In this document: piece by piece, positions 48,801 through 61,585 of the stretch
Numbering within the stretch: the stretch's first letter is position 1
How the letters are laid out: every line of letters begins with the position of its first letter
Assembly (NCBI GenBank): GCA_022749755.1
Contig: CM040445.1
Span: forward strand, 3,369,182-3,433,181
DNA: 64,000 nt
Source of the DNA: Azadirachta indica
Taxonomy: Eukaryota > Streptophyta > Magnoliopsida > Sapindales > Meliaceae
Direction: 5' to 3'
Notes under the pieces: model-generated
The model's database searches: none
What the model was told of the DNA's origin: nothing
The model's input: the letters and a program-made list of their open reading frames with translations, nothing else
Made by a program: the position numbers and the translations under genes

Positions 48801-49356
48801 CGCTTCCCATCTTTGTACACTGTACTTGCGGCGCGTGATCCCATGACTTCCCCTTGCTACTTTCCATACGCTCTTGTGTATATGTATACGACCTACTCGC
48901 TGAACCTCGAATCAGTGAATGTCATGAATTTCCATTCACTTACGCGTTATATTACAAGAGCGAGTAGAATAATTCGTCTACATCCGCGGCTGGTGATTTT
49001 AATCTTACATCCTCCGAGAAAACCTCACTCAGTTACTACACTGCTTTGCTTTGCGACTTCCCATGACCAAATCTATTTTGCAAGTAAAAGTAACGTCTTG
49101 AAAAGTACGGTATGCGCACTGCGCACCCCCGTAATTTTATTCTCTTCATTGTTTCCATTTTTCTCAAAATTATTTAATTTCTAAAAAGTAAATTCTATTT
49201 GAAGGTAAAATCTTTATAAGCAGAACATAAAAACTCCAAATTGTAAAATAATTTATTTTACGCGAAAATTTTTTTAAATTAATAATTGCGTACGTATGAT
49301 GGTGAATTTTTTTTTTTTTTTCTATAAAGTAAACTAGTGAAGCCCCCCCCCCACAC

Positions 49357-49357
<1 letters not shown>

Positions 49358-49403
<46 letters not shown>
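49358..49403. repeat. 46-nt poly-C tract
   Basis: An uninterrupted run of C preceded by nine or ten more C and a short ACACA break (49343-49357). On the minus strand this is poly-G. It could be genuine or a sequencing or assembly artefact; frames read through it on the minus strand are meaningless poly-glycine. Confidence 0.9.
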
Positions 49404-49405
<2 letters not shown>

Positions 49406-49768
49406 AAAAGCAAAAGGATGAAAGCTAAAGAACGCAGTATGTACAGTGCGCACACCAGTCCCCCACCTCCTGGCCAAAAAAGATCACACACTCGGCTTCT
49501 CCAGCCTTACAGTTAGTGTTTTCCCTGTCCATCAACTTCACAAAAGCCTTCGTTTTCTCCCTCATTTCCTCTCCTCTCCTAATCCCAGCTTCTTAAATAA
49601 CCAATTAACTCACTGAACTTCACTGGCTCGCTCGCTCGCTCATCTAACTTTGTCTACTCGCTCAAAGGCGCGAATTTTCACAGTTTCACTCACCCACTTG
49701 AGGCCTCAAATTCCGGATCCGAATCCCAGACCGGATTTTCAATTTTTACATGAACTCGGGTCGTCAAA

Positions 49769-50234
49769 ATGGATCCTCCACTGGTAAATGAGTCATCCTT
49801 CTCTGCAGCTAACCCATCATCCTACAGTTTGGCAGAGATTTGGCCTTATCCGATTAACGGTAGAGGAGCTGCTGAAGTGGGGTTCCGAGTGAGGAACATG
49901 CGTCGCGGGTTTGGGGAAAGTTCGGGCCACAGAGATGGGTCGGCTGAGGAATCAACTGTGACAGAGCAGAGTGGTGGTGGGGGTTGCGGAAGGAAGAGAA
50001 GGGATTTGAGCTCCGAAGATGAATCTTCTAAGATTGTTTCTACTACTAGTAGTGCCAATGACTTGGTACGTGAAATTTAGTTTTTGCATTCATTTTTGCT
50101 TTTCTTTTTGGTTCTTTTAAATTCGGTTTATATGCTATTGAAGGTGTTGGAATTTGTTCGGTTGATGAGAAAATGGGGAAGAAAAACACCACAACATTGA
50201 GGGATGTGTTCTGTTTTGTTTAGATTTAAGTTGT

Positions 50235-50275
<41 letters not shown>

Positions 50276-52672
50276 AATCTGGCTATTCATATTTAAGCTC
50301 AACTGAGGTTTCCTTGGGACATTTAAATATTGATATTGATATGCTTTCTACTTGGGGTTAATCCACTTGAATCCCAGGGAATTTTTTGATAATTGTTTGC
50401 TATTGATTTGGTTTTGAGTTTGGAGAAAGCTGAATTAGCTCTGTTATGCTTGGTTAAATAAGCAATTTTTTTTTCCTAAGGTACGAATGATTAAACTTCA
50501 AAGAATTAAGATTCTGGTTATGGTTTTCTGGCAGTTTGGTTTCTGGGTAAATCAAGGAAAATAAAAAATAAAAAAGGCAAGTGTTTAAGCTGTAAATGTT
50601 GATTTACTACTGTTTTGCCACATTTTGTTACCATTCTACTGAGTATTTGTTTATTATGGCCCTAGGTATCAGAACTCTTTCTGGAATTCTTAGGTTTTCT
50701 TAGTTGATTTTGTAGTTCATAATTGAAAGAGAAAAGGAGAGACAATTATTTTGTTGATTGTAGCCTTAGGTATCAGAAGGATTTCTCAAAATTTAGCTTC
50801 TTTCTACTCTTTGCAGTCAGAATGTGGTCTCTTATGTTGTGGGAGCTTGGATAACATTCTCATAATGATATCACTTTATCGTGGTTCTGAACAAAAAGTG
50901 ATTTAGTTTGTGTTAGTGTTCATATGTCACTTGGTTCTATATTTTGATTGTGAGGCTTTTTCTTTTCATTTCTGCAGAATGACTCAAATGGTAAACGGAT
51001 GAAAGTATCAGGATCCAAAAATGAAAATGGTGGCTCAAAAACTGAAGTGGAAGCATGTTCTGCAGCTGGTAGCAAGCCAGCTGAAAGCAGTAAACCATCA
51101 GAGCTACCTAAAGACTATATTCATGTCAGAGCTAGAAGGGGCCAAGCTACTGATAGCCATAGTCTAGCAGAGAGAGTAATTCACTTCAACCCCCTTGACT
51201 TGTCAGTAAAATCACTGTGCAACTTCCTAAATATTGATGAGGCTTCATGGGATTAATGAACCCTTTATGTAGATAACTATGGAAATGTTGTCACTGTTTT
51301 CTTTTCTTTTATTATTAATTTTTTTTTAGTACAACACTTTTTTCTTTGTTTGTCTATGCCATTTTGAAAAGCTGATTGCGCAGCAGTATAATTCTGAAAC
51401 ATTCTGCATAACATCCTTACCTTTTGGGCAGGCTAGAAGAGAAAAGATTAGCGAGAGAATGAAGATTCTCCAGGATCTGGTCCCTGGATGTAATAAGGTA
51501 TCCAATGTTGTTGAACAAGTTTTGTGTTAAAATAATTAGGTCATGCCGATATTGTTCATAGTTTATCACTTGGAGAAAATTATTAGGAACATGGTGCATG
51601 TTCCTTGTTGTATATTTAATTGAAGTTCCAAACAAAATCTCTTTTAACCTAATTTTTGTCCCTTATATTAATTTGGTGCATTTTCACTGACAACCAGGTT
51701 ATTGGAAAAGCACTTGTTCTAGATGAAATAATTAATTACATTCAGTCACTGCAGCGGCAGGTTGAGGTATAAATCTCCCATATTATATCTATTGCCACTC
51801 TATGGCATTTTTCTTCTTTTAACACGATTGAACCTTAATTTATTCTATATGCATGATTTCACTTCTGTAGTTCCTATCAATGAAGTTAGAAGCTGTCAAT
51901 TCAAGGATGAGCTTGACTCCTACTATTGAAGGATTTCATCCTAAGGATGTAAGTATATCAATATATTTTTTTTTGGTCAAGTCCTATTAATCCTTAATCT
52001 AGTGTCATTGGATTCAAAACCATAACCTTTAATAGATATGAAAGCTATAGCATATTATATTCCAGGTCAGTGGCCTCACAATGTGAAGTACAAAAAGTAC
52101 TCCACAACGCATGCCTATCTTCATAAACTTAAAAGTGGTGTGAAAGTTAGAGAAAATAGTTATCTCGTGCAGAACTATCTCGTTAGAGTATATGCATGAT
52201 TCCACCATCTTGTCTTTCAACCATTTCAACGCTATAATGTCCTTGCATGAAGTACCTATTTACTCGGATTATTTTCTCAAATGATTCAGTATTGTTATGT
52301 CTAGGCTGCATTATTTTCTCAAATGATGCTTTCTCTGTGTCACTGGGTTTATCAATGACTGAATAGCTCTATTAGTAGGCCATAATGTATATATTCTCAT
52401 CTAGAATATGACTTTTCTCACTAGTATTTTTCTTCGTCGGACACTTCACATCACATTATAAGCAAAGATTCTATAGAATGTAAATCAGTGCATAGTCTTC
52501 TTGGAAATTTTTTATGGTTAATGTTTTACTTTTGGTGTTTTAGCTTGGTGCACAGTCATTTGATGCTACGGGGATGATGTTTGGTGCACAAACAGCTAGG
52601 GAATTTGCACAAGGATCCCAAACCGAATGGTTGCATATGCAAGTTGGTGGAAGTTTTGAAAGAGCAACATAA
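49769..52672 (+). CDS. BHLH79: bHLH transcription factor, bHLH79-like
   Basis: Six exons, 49769-50065, 50978-51175, 51432-51497, 51698-51766, 51871-51948 and 52544-52672, all in phase 0, encode 278 residues. The start [20 protein letters not shown] matches the bHLH79 group. The bHLH domain spans about residues 150-210: the basic region [17 protein letters not shown] has the His/Glu/Arg set expected for E-box/G-box binding, and the loop and second helix read [21 protein letters not shown] Gly/Ser-rich acidic region lies before it. The group belongs to subfamily XII (with BEE and CIB factors), known for growth and light or hormone responses; the specific role here is not shown. Intron 1 carries a (GA)n microsatellite. 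Intact. Confidence 0.92.
50238..50274. repeat. (GA)n microsatellite in bHLH intron 1
   Basis: About 18 uninterrupted AG units. It is intronic, likely polymorphic, and could be bound by GAGA-type (BBR/BPC) factors. Confidence 0.9.
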
Positions 52673-53223
52673 GCATAATTGTTGGATTAAGCAGCAAGTT
52701 TAGTAGTTCTGTTTGTCATCTTTACTCGTAGGGTAAATTTGCAATTGGTTTCTTCCTACATGTAAGACAGACAGACCATTCAAAAGTTTGTATTATCATG
52801 TCATTTGTAGAAAATGCATCGATTATCTCATCTTTATATGTATCAATTGACAGCTGGATAACTGTACTCCATTTCTCAGTTTCCCAACATAATTGTCTAG
52901 AGCGAATTTTTTTCCTTGGTACTGTTGAAGGAATGTGTTTCTTAAAGAAAGTGTGTTGTATGTAGACAACATTTAACAAAGACATCATGATTTACATGAA
53001 CATATAATTGTAGCACAGATTGGTGTGCCAAACACTCCAGTTATGGACCCTAAGAATCCTGTTGCCAACTCAATCGGTTCACAGTAGTTGCACATTGATG
53101 ACAATCTCCTACGTACATTTTCATTTCAAATCAATTTAAAAGTGGAAAACGAAGATCAATTATAACATGTACATACATCAAAGCAATCAAATAATTGCTT
53201 CAAACTTGGAATTACAAGATTCT
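52673..53223. other. Convergent intergenic region
   Basis: 3' flanks of the bHLH gene and of the minus-strand CPL4-like locus. Nothing else seen. Confidence 0.5.
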
Positions 53224-54362
53224 TCACTGAAGATATGGCAAATAATCATCTTCATGTTGCCTACTCCAGAGAAAATAAGCAGCGTTGATCCACTGCGGAT
53301 GCACCAAAAACATGTTCTCTCGCTCTGCCAATCTGCAATCCTCAGTTTCTACATCTAATGAGACCACATGTGTAACTGAAGAGTCAAACACAGTCGTGCA
53401 TGTGGATCCCATCTCCTCTGCCCTGGACCAAATCAAAGGAAACTCCTCACCATCACTGAACAGCAGTGTACATCCCATGAGAACGCCACTACGAACCTTC
53501 GCCAAGTAATTCCTAACGTCTCTTCGAGAAGGATTCTCAGGACTGTTAAAATATAATCTATGAACTGTTTTCAGAACTCTAAGAATGTTAGCCAACACCC
53601 CATTACTTTCACTTTCATCTATCTTGTCCACAGAATAAGATCTGCCATCATGCGCTGTTCCTTTGAAGTAATCATATCTACTTGCAGTAATCAAGTTCTC
53701 CGAATGATCTGTCCACACACTCTCAGTATCATCAAGAATAACGACCCCTCTTGTCCCAACACCAAATTCAGATTCTTTCTCTCTTTTTGACCGAAATCTT
53801 CACGTGCAATGATCCTGGAACTGAAGTACTTGCATTCTGGGTCTAGCAACTTGGCAACCTCTAGTGCGTAGTCTCGAGAACCCATCGTACATACATACAT
53901 CTCAAACATGGTACTTGCCTCCTCAAGAAAATTGCGAACGAAAGGCCTCAACTTCACCAAGAAACCCATGTTCTCCAAAGTGAACAAACTTCCCTTCGAT
54001 GTGTTTTCCGTAGAATCCACACGCTTCTTCAAGTACTGCTCCTCAGAAGACAGCTTGGTAACCTTTCGAGAGTGAAGTAATGTGTGATCCAGATCGAGAA
54101 CCAAGTGAAGTTTCCTTTTCTTCAGCAAGGCTTTGCTGTTTCTCTGCTTTAAACGCGGCACCTCCACATACCCATATCTTAATCCCGGAAGAATGTAATC
54201 AAAAGCTAGGCCAAAAGTTTCATGAACAGTTTTGTTACAATGGATGCACATACCATTAAGAAGTACAGAATGAGGACTTGATGGCCGATCCCCTGACACC
54301 AAAGCTAACCCTGAACACGACGAGGGGCGAATTCTTCTTCTCTTGCAAGGATACTCAGTCAT
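53224..54362 (-). pseudogene. CPL4-like RNA polymerase II CTD phosphatase, intronless and frameshifted
   Basis: The minus-strand frame from the ATG at 54362 has the FCP1 motif LHLVLDLDHTLLHS (about residue 87), then FVRNFLEEASTMFEMYVCTM and GSRDYALEVAKLLDPE. Around 53743-53753 the frame shifts: the continuation with VVILDDTESVW, carrying the second Asp pair of the FCP1 domain, and the C-terminal BRCT domain (about 53480-53240, with THVVSLDVETED and HPQWINAAYFLW) lie in another frame, to a stop at 53224. The net loss is one base, or four by comparison with the family. The whole locus is about 380 codons without introns, whereas I believe Arabidopsis CPL4 is split. Family members dephosphorylate the Pol II CTD. 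This is a probable retrocopy or recent pseudogene; a sequencing error is the alternative. Confidence 0.75.
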
Positions 54363-54417
54363 TGCTGCAACTGCGAACTTTTTTCTTTTTTTTTTTTCAG
54401 TGGAACAGTGGAAATCA

Positions 54418-54448
<31 letters not shown>

Positions 54449-55500
54449 TGAGTGAGCGGGGAAATCAGTAAGGAATTCCTGAGTGAGTTAGGAACTCTGA
54501 GGAATTAGAGAATAAAAGGAGTTCTAACCATATTTTTATTATTTGGTCAACACTTCTAATTAAATATCAATACGCGTTATTAAGTATACTGTAACTAACT
54601 CTCTCAAAAAAAAAAAAAAAAAACTCTAAAAAAAAAGTGTGCTGTAACTAACAAAAAAACTATTTTAAGTTCGATAACAACATACATTTGTTATTTGAAC
54701 ATTTTTTATTTTAGCAAAAATAACTAACCTTTTAATATTAGGAAAAAAAAAAAATATTACTCCCTTTTCAAAGCTTTTATTTAGATAAAATTAGTAATTT
54801 AAATGTCGAATAAAATTTGCTAAAAATTTTTTATCCGATTGATTTTATTTTATTTGTCCTACTAAAATATGTAATAAGAATCTTCTATTTAAAGTTTTTT
54901 ATTAATTCATCGGCTCGCGATTGGATTATTATTGGAAAAGAAATTCCAAAAAAAAAATAAAAATAAAATAAAATTATATTTTAGTTAACACAATTAAATC
55001 CATTCTAATTTACTACGAATCATCTGTACGTAAGAGAATGATGTTAAGTTTATATAAGAACACGTGTTAAAATTTATTTAATTATTGGAAAAATTTTATA
55101 AATGATCAAATACATATAATTTTTCTTTTATAATCTAAATAACATAAATTAGAGAAGAATTATGTGCATTGTAGAAATTAAGAGAAATGGACATTTAAGT
55201 ATTTGCATTGGAGTCATGGATGCAAATTTTCTTGTATTGATACAAGGAATGTGCTAGTGCTAGGGTCAATCTCTAGTACAATATTCATAACAAAAGCATA
55301 AGAACGCTCTATATGTTTAGTAAAAAATGATTTGATTTCTTATTTTTAATTAAATAATAAAAATACACGTTATAAAGAAAATTTAAAAATAATTGCATTT
55401 ATGACAGTCACAGCCTTTTTCTTTTGTTTATTGCATGATTTTATTACATAAAACGTAATTATGTGTAAATGTAATCCATCAATTCTGAGGCAGAAAAGGA
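54363..55500. other. Intergenic, AT-rich
   Basis: Contains an (AT)n run at about 54417-54442, poly-A stretches near 54606, and the 3' flank of the germin-like gene. No gene seen. Confidence 0.5.
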
Positions 55501-56169
55501 TCAGGAGCCAAACTTGGATTTGATGATATTGATCAAATCATTTTCTACTTGGAAAGCTTTGGCCAACACTTGATTAGGAATTGAAGGTGTTGAAGCAAAT
55601 AGAGTTGTGGGAACAACCACAGCACCAGGCAAGTGACTGTTGAACGCAGTGAAGGCAAGAGCTTTTCCTTCTCCAACATTTAGCTGGAAGTGAACTAATC
55701 CTCTAGGAATGACAAACATCTGCCCAGCACTCAAAACTTTAGAGTGAAACACGTTGTCTGTTGTTATGAATCCAACAAGGAGCTTTCCTTCAATCACAAC
55801 ACCAGATTCAGTCGCGCGAGGATGAGAATGAGGTGGGTTGAGTCCACCAGGTGCAAAATCAACTCGGTTCATTGAAATTCCCAGTGTATTTAGTCCTGGA
55901 AAGGTAAGAACATTGGCTAGACTTACCACGGCTCCAAAGATAGTTTTTGTGTTTGCCTCTTTGCTCAGTCCGTCGAAGAAAAAGTCACCTGAGGTTACTT
56001 GTGCAGCGGGTTTGCAGGGGAAACCATTTAGAGATATGGTTGCATTCAAGTCTGCAACACAGAAATCCTGTAAAAGATCAGGATCAGCTGAACGAGAAGA
56101 TAAAGGCAGGATTGATAACACTATCAGGCTGCATAGCAGCTTGAAGAGCGAGATTGATGAAGACTTCAT
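55501..56169 (-). CDS. Germin-like protein
   Basis: A single uninterrupted frame of 222 residues. It has a signal peptide of about 27 residues (hydrophobic [13 protein letters not shown], then SSRSADPD), the paired cysteines DFCVADLN and GFPCK near residues 37 and 52, and one cupin domain. Germin box 1 is [13 protein letters not shown] (two His and Glu, three of the metal ligands) and box 2 is [16 protein letters not shown] (fourth His). Length is standard for the family. Germin-like proteins are secreted, hexameric, manganese-binding glycoproteins; some have superoxide dismutase or other activities, and true oxalate oxidase activity is limited to cereal germins. The subfamily is not certain. 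Lack of introns is common in the family. Confidence 0.92.
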   Translation of the reverse strand: MKSSSISLFKLLCSLIVLSILPLSSRSADPDLLQDFCVADLNATISLNGFPCKPAAQVTSGDFFFDGLSKEANTKTIFGAVVSLANVLTFPGLNTLGISMNRVDFAPGGLNPPHSHPRATESGVVIEGKLLVGFITTDNVFHSKVLSAGQMFVIPRGLVHFQLNVGEGKALAFTAFNSHLPGAVVVPTTLFASTPSIPNQVLAKAFQVENDLINIIKSKFGS

Positions 56170-57476
56170 GGCAGAGATGAATTCTGATATAGAACAACGT
56201 AGCAGGTGGCTTCAGATGTTTGCAGGATATTTTGATGACCTGGAAGAACATGGATCCATTTATATTCCTGTTTTTAGTCTGAAATTCTGAATAATCTTAC
56301 TCAGTATACAGTAAAATAATGCAGAAGAGTGGAAACAGGTTGAGGTTAGTTGGGTATCTGACTCTGGGATAGGATGACAACATCAAAGCTGCTTCTGACG
56401 ACGCTAGAAAAGATTTAAATTGTAGAAATAGCAGAGGGTACTCGGGTCGAGATAGTGACATTGACGGGTGTCGTGTAGGTTTTCTAGAGTTGACATGGTA
56501 AACAATAATTCAATATGTTAAACAGAGAAGATCTCCTACCTAATCTTAATAGGGAAGGTGGAGTTCGAAGTTGACATGGTAAACAATAATTCAATAGGTC
56601 AAACGGAGAAGATTTCCTACCTAATCCTAACAGGGAAAGCTGGAGTTCAGAACTTAGGCCGTAATCTTCAGAGAGATGTGAAGTAGTCTATGATACAACA
56701 AAACGCGGTAATTTTCCATGATGTTGAAAATTGACTTTGTAAAAGCCTTGTAGCTTACAAAGAGTTAATAATAGTAATCGCAGCAGTTAACAATGACGAT
56801 TACTTATCCATGGATCAATCCTGGAGTAATTTGGGTAAGCTGGCCATTAGTGAGCGACCTTAACTTATTTTGACTTACAGATTGTGCCAAGACCCAAAAT
56901 ACGTGAAAGTTCATAAATTTTAGAGTTCCATAGAGACAACCGAATTCCACAAATAACATATTCGTTGACTCCACGACCTGACACCAACTATTCATCAAGA
57001 TAGCAAACAAAGACCTGATGCGTTACTGTAAAACAAATGGAGCTAATGAGTTACAGATAAAATTGCAACATTTTGTGAAAACAAAACATTTTGGCATCAG
57101 TTCCTCCTATTTTCAATCAGCAGTCATCTTAAACATGTTAATTTCATTTAACAGAACATAAAATCAGGAATTCATTCCAAAATGTCAAAGCTTCTGACAG
57201 TAATGTCTCAGAGCCTTTATTCCATCTTTTGATAGCACAAGCCTCACTTGTCAAGCATTCGACAAATAATGTAATCTTCTTTATAGCTTGCAGGCAAGCA
57301 GTTTGTAATGTCTCAACGATTCCATTGAAGAACGCATTTAGGTTGATTTTGAAATCCAGCCTCAGAGTTGCATCCTATAGTTTGTTAAATGAGTTGTATC
57401 AGAAGAAAATGGAATTAATCTTATCAAAGAAGAAAAAAATGAAATCAAAACTCATCTACAGTACTTTTTAGGAGAA
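56170..57476. other. Intergenic with an 81-bp tandem dimer
   Basis: 5' leader and promoter of the germin-like gene, then the tandem dimer at 56489-56652, then the 3' flank of 5-FCL. No further gene recognised. Confidence 0.5.
56489..56652. repeat. 81-bp tandem dimer
   Basis: The unit starting GTTGACATGGTAAACAATAA occurs at 56489 and again at 56570, with a few substitutions. It lies about 320-480 bp upstream of the germin-like start codon. Confidence 0.8.
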
Positions 57477-60010
57477 TCAATAAGCGCACCTGTCTAAGGC
57501 AGCAGGGCTAATGCGAAGTACACCAGATGGGGATACAAGAGCATCTACTAACATGTCTTTTGGAGTAACTGGTATAGCTTCATCCATGATCTGCAGAGAA
57601 TATGACAGTGCAACTGCAAAACCAAAGTCAAAATAAAGAAACAGTATAATCTGATTATTTTGACTCAAACTAGAGTCACATAATGAGGTTATTGGATTCC
57701 CTTAGCTTGCTTTCCATATTACGTAACAAAACTGAAGCATAAGTGATCCATACCAAGGAGGGGTTGTCCCCAATTTCTTTCCTTTGCAAGCTCTTGGTAT
57801 TTCTTCAGGAATGTATCATAGTAACTTCAGTGTTGTTGTCACATGCATTAACAAAAAGATGCACAAAATTGAACCATGAAACAACAATTGGCATATAGTT
57901 AAGAATTCAAAACAAAAGCTGTAACAAGGGGGAAAAGGAAAAAAAATGTGCCTTGGGCATAAAACTATTGAGGTAAAGTGATAAAAGTCAAAAAATAATT
58001 ACTAATCTATTAGTATAGTATTTAAGGGATAAGAACTACTTTTGAGAATCAATCGGTAATTTGGAAGATTTAAAGATGACAGCTTCTGTACATCAAAATT
58101 GAGCAATCACTGGTATTCCAACCACAGGCCAAAAGTCTCTTTTTAGAGGCTTTATGGACAAGCGGCTAAAAAGGATCAGAGGCAGCTAGCCTCTGGGCAA
58201 GGCTTGTTTAAAGGTTTACTAATACATATGTGGCAGTTTCCATGGATGTCTGTGACTTGTTAGCGTATATGTGGTACCCCCAAATCTCAAATTACAATAC
58301 TACAGAAGCTAGAAAGTTTCATCAAGCCCACAGAAGCACAAGTCTCACCCTCCACCACGGCCCAAGCGTCTTCCAGATCTGTCAAATGCAAGTCCTGGCA
58401 AAATTATCAGATGAATAGGATTGACTACAGTTTCATGTCTGAATTCTACATGACAAATAATGGAGGAGGGAAAATGAGAAAAACGACAAGTATACCAGGT
58501 AAGAGAAATAAATCCACTGGCTCATTTGCCTGCATTACTGCAACAAGAAAGATCTTTAAAATTTACAAAAGACAGAATATCAAAGAGAAAAAAGTGTTTT
58601 CATTAGAGAGCATCAAAGCAGAACTCTGCTGTAGATTTGGGCGAATGGTTCTGTTGCAGAACTAGGAGCTTTCTTGAAGCTTTGTAGAATTGATACGTTC
58701 ACTTTATGTATACAAAATCTATTTTCCTTTCAACTTCTTTTGCATATGTGTGCATGTATAATACAAAGCCAAGCAGATTCTATTATATACTGAATGAAAG
58801 TGTACCATCTTCTCTCTCATTTCCATCAGCATCTACTGGAGCTGGTTCTAGAATATTCATCGAGTTTGCAATTAAATCATCAATACTTGATATGTGGAAC
58901 ATTCGCATGTGACTATTCTTGTCCTCTACATGTGGCACATAAAGCTTCTTCCTCATCTCCATATCGTCATCTAAATATGGTTACAATTACATTATAAGAA
59001 TCACCCAAAGCAAACAGCAATACATATCATAAGCAAGTACTTTAGTAGATAAGGAAAGCTTTCAAGCAAAATACAATTTACTAAGCAGAAAGGAAAAAGA
59101 AAAAGGTGATCAATCAATATTCAAACTGTGAATTCAAGATATACAAACTGATTGTGAAAATCAAATTTAAAATCACAATATTTTTCATCACCACGTGGCA
59201 CTCAAACATAAAGTACCCAAGGTAGGAGGCAGAACACACCTTTGGCTGGAGTTTGCAGAATTTCAGACAACAATTTTGATGTGTCAACCTCTCGCAAAGC
59301 ACTGCAACTTATATAGGCACATAATCTCCGACTAGATTTAAACCATGGAGCTTCCAAAACAATGTTCTCAATGACATTATCTGAAACCAAAATATCATCA
59401 AAATGAATCCATTATCAATCATAGATTACACCTGCAAGGGTTTAATAGTGTTTGAAATTAAGCTGTACATATAAATTCAATCTAGCTCACCATATATGCT
59501 AAAGATGATACAAGCATGTTCGAATGTAGTAGAATGTGTTTGAGTTGCTGGAAAAGATGTGTAGCATGACGACAATTTCTCCTTAATAACATCCACCGCT
59601 TTAAAATGAAAAATGACATAATTTTCAGCATCCAACACTTTATTGCCAAATCTAATCTGTTTTCCTATTTTTCCACTTTGGAAAATATTTTATTGCAAAT
59701 TTTAATCTGTTTTCCGATTTATTCCACCCAGAAACGACACAATACCTCAACAACTGAAAAGCTCAATATATAACATGCTATGATGAGATCAGACTAGAAA
59801 AAATGAGTAACCTTCATGGGATCTAAGCGAGGGGTCCATGGACTTGAGAGTCTTGCGGACTTGTGTTCGGAGAATCCGTTTTTGCTTGAAAATGGACTCT
59901 AGATCTTCTTGTTCTTCTGGGTTGCTGCTGCTGATGCTGTTCATCGTGGCCATGAAATAGCGAGGTTGGGGAGAGGAGAAGACACTGTAGCTGTAGTTGC
60001 TGCAGGACAA
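57477..60010 (-). CDS. 5FCL: 5-formyltetrahydrofolate cyclo-ligase
   Basis: Converts 5-formyl-THF to 5,10-methenyl-THF using ATP; the plant enzyme is mitochondrial. Seven exons join in phase on the minus strand: 60010-59812, 59380-59240, 58970-58806, 58537-58496, 58394-58349, 57824-57754 and 57613-57477, giving 266 residues. Family hallmarks: FKQKRILRTQVRKTLKSM at the N-terminus, KLYVPHVEDKNSHMRMFHIS, the ATP/substrate motif GLAFDRSGRRLGRGGGYYD, and the end VDALVSPSGVL. The N-terminal extension (Ser/Tyr-rich, few acidic residues) fits a transit peptide; a second ATG at codon 20 is possible. Exons 4 and 5 are small (42 and 46 nt). The final bases DRCAY before the stop overlap a possible GT donor, so the extreme C-terminus is slightly uncertain. 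Confidence 0.9.
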
Positions 60011-61585
60011 AAAGTTGGTTTTGTGCGCGGGCGTGTCATCAGTACTTGACCTCTTGTCTTAGCCCACTTGTTCTTTTCTTTTTTTCTTTATTTCATTGCC
60101 AACCCCCAGGCCTTTGGTTTTGTGCTTCCAAGCCCAAACAACACAAGCGTGCCATAAGGTGAGAAAATAACATGAACTGGAACCATAAAGGTAAATTTAT
60201 ATTATTTATAAGATCTTTTATATATGTTTTTGAAATTTAGACACAGTAAATTTAATTTTTTTAGAGGTTAAAATGGTTAATATTTTGTTAATAATAAAAA
60301 AGTAAAATATAAAATCTCATTTAAAATTATGAAGTGGAATTTGATTTTATCTTTCATTCATTTTTTACCATTATTTTATTTTTTAAATAAGATTAATTAA
60401 AAAATTAGTCAATCTTTAATGGTGTTTAGGAAAATACCTGAGTATCAAGTAGGCTAGACCAATAAGTACCTCGTGATCTGGTTTAAATATATTTCAAGAC
60501 TGACCCGACATTTGGGCAGAATTCGTCACAATAGGAGAGCTGGCCCAAGTCAAGTATTAAAGACCACTTGACCATACTCAATGCATTCAAGATCGGGTAG
60601 AAAAAATATCATTCGACCATGCTCATCGTGAGTAGCAAAAATTTAGTCACACACCCCATCCTCTAACTGTTTGTCCTTCTCACCTTTCATTATGGGGAGA
60701 ACGTGAAATATGATCGAAAAAGTAGCTAAAAACAGTTATTCTCAATGCCCATAAAACCCTGATGGTGAAGAAAAAAGGTACGTATACTATATCCTATCTC
60801 AAATGTTGTTGAATCATTTATTGAATTTTTCTCTCCTTTTAAGCAAACCATTTGACTTAAGCATCGTTGAGCAAATTGGCTATCTTTCTGACTTTATTTG
60901 TTTTATAGACGAGTTTGAGTTCATTATAATCTAGGGAGACTTACTGTTTGATGTTTGAAGTCGAAGTTAGCAAATTTTCGACATTAACAAATGGTTAAGT
61001 ATAAAATTTTACTATAATCCATTTATATAAAATCATCTATACAATTTAATAAGAACAATATTGTACTTGTCACATTTCCCGTGCTTTTAAGTGATTAAGA
61101 AATCAATTATATGAAACATATAATAATAATATAATTTTGTTGTATTAAATTTTGTAAAGAAAACTTATATAAAAATTTATATACCTAACACTTTCAATAA
61201 AATTTAAAACTTTTTATTCAATTAACCAATAAACATGAAAAAAAAATTTTAACTTATTACCTCATGTATAATTATTTAATTAATGTGAAATTATATTTGA
61301 TAATGACTGAAATTGTGTTTCATATTTTTTATTTAAGAAGTGAAATTGTTTGGGATTCTTTGTACGAATACTTTTATAATTTTAAGTTTTTAACAAATCA
61401 CGTCGGTTAAGAATATAAAATTATTAAAAGCAAGAGAAATATCACAAATAAATTAAAATACAGGGGCCATTATTTAAAATTCTCCGTTCTGATAACAAAA
61501 TAATGCTCTAACTGCAACCAACAGCATTGCAGCTGAGCTCACAGGGCGAAACCAAATCTCCACCCCTTTTTTATATTCTCTCTCC
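60011..61585. other. Divergent intergenic region between 5-FCL and PP2A
   Basis: Promoters of the two divergent genes flank about 1.2 kb of A/T-rich sequence. 60420-60640 is less A/T-rich and may be an old transposon fragment. No frame or motif supports a gene. Confidence 0.5.

Larger units (their letters stand above)
47297..49768. other. Intergenic and promoter region of the bHLH gene
   Basis: 47297-48750 is A/T-rich with no gene. From about 48780 the composition changes and the region to 49768 is likely regulatory and leader sequence: a G-box, a 46-nt C run and a CTCG repeat (about 49627-49640). No coding evidence. Confidence 0.5.

Noticed and set aside
49279..49491. Minus-strand frame with a long glycine run
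   Set aside because: It is produced by translation of the poly-C tract and has no other coding character.
55838..56290. Plus-strand 150-codon frame opposite the germin-like gene
   Set aside because: It is an antisense shadow of the germin-like coding sequence, which has clear family motifs.
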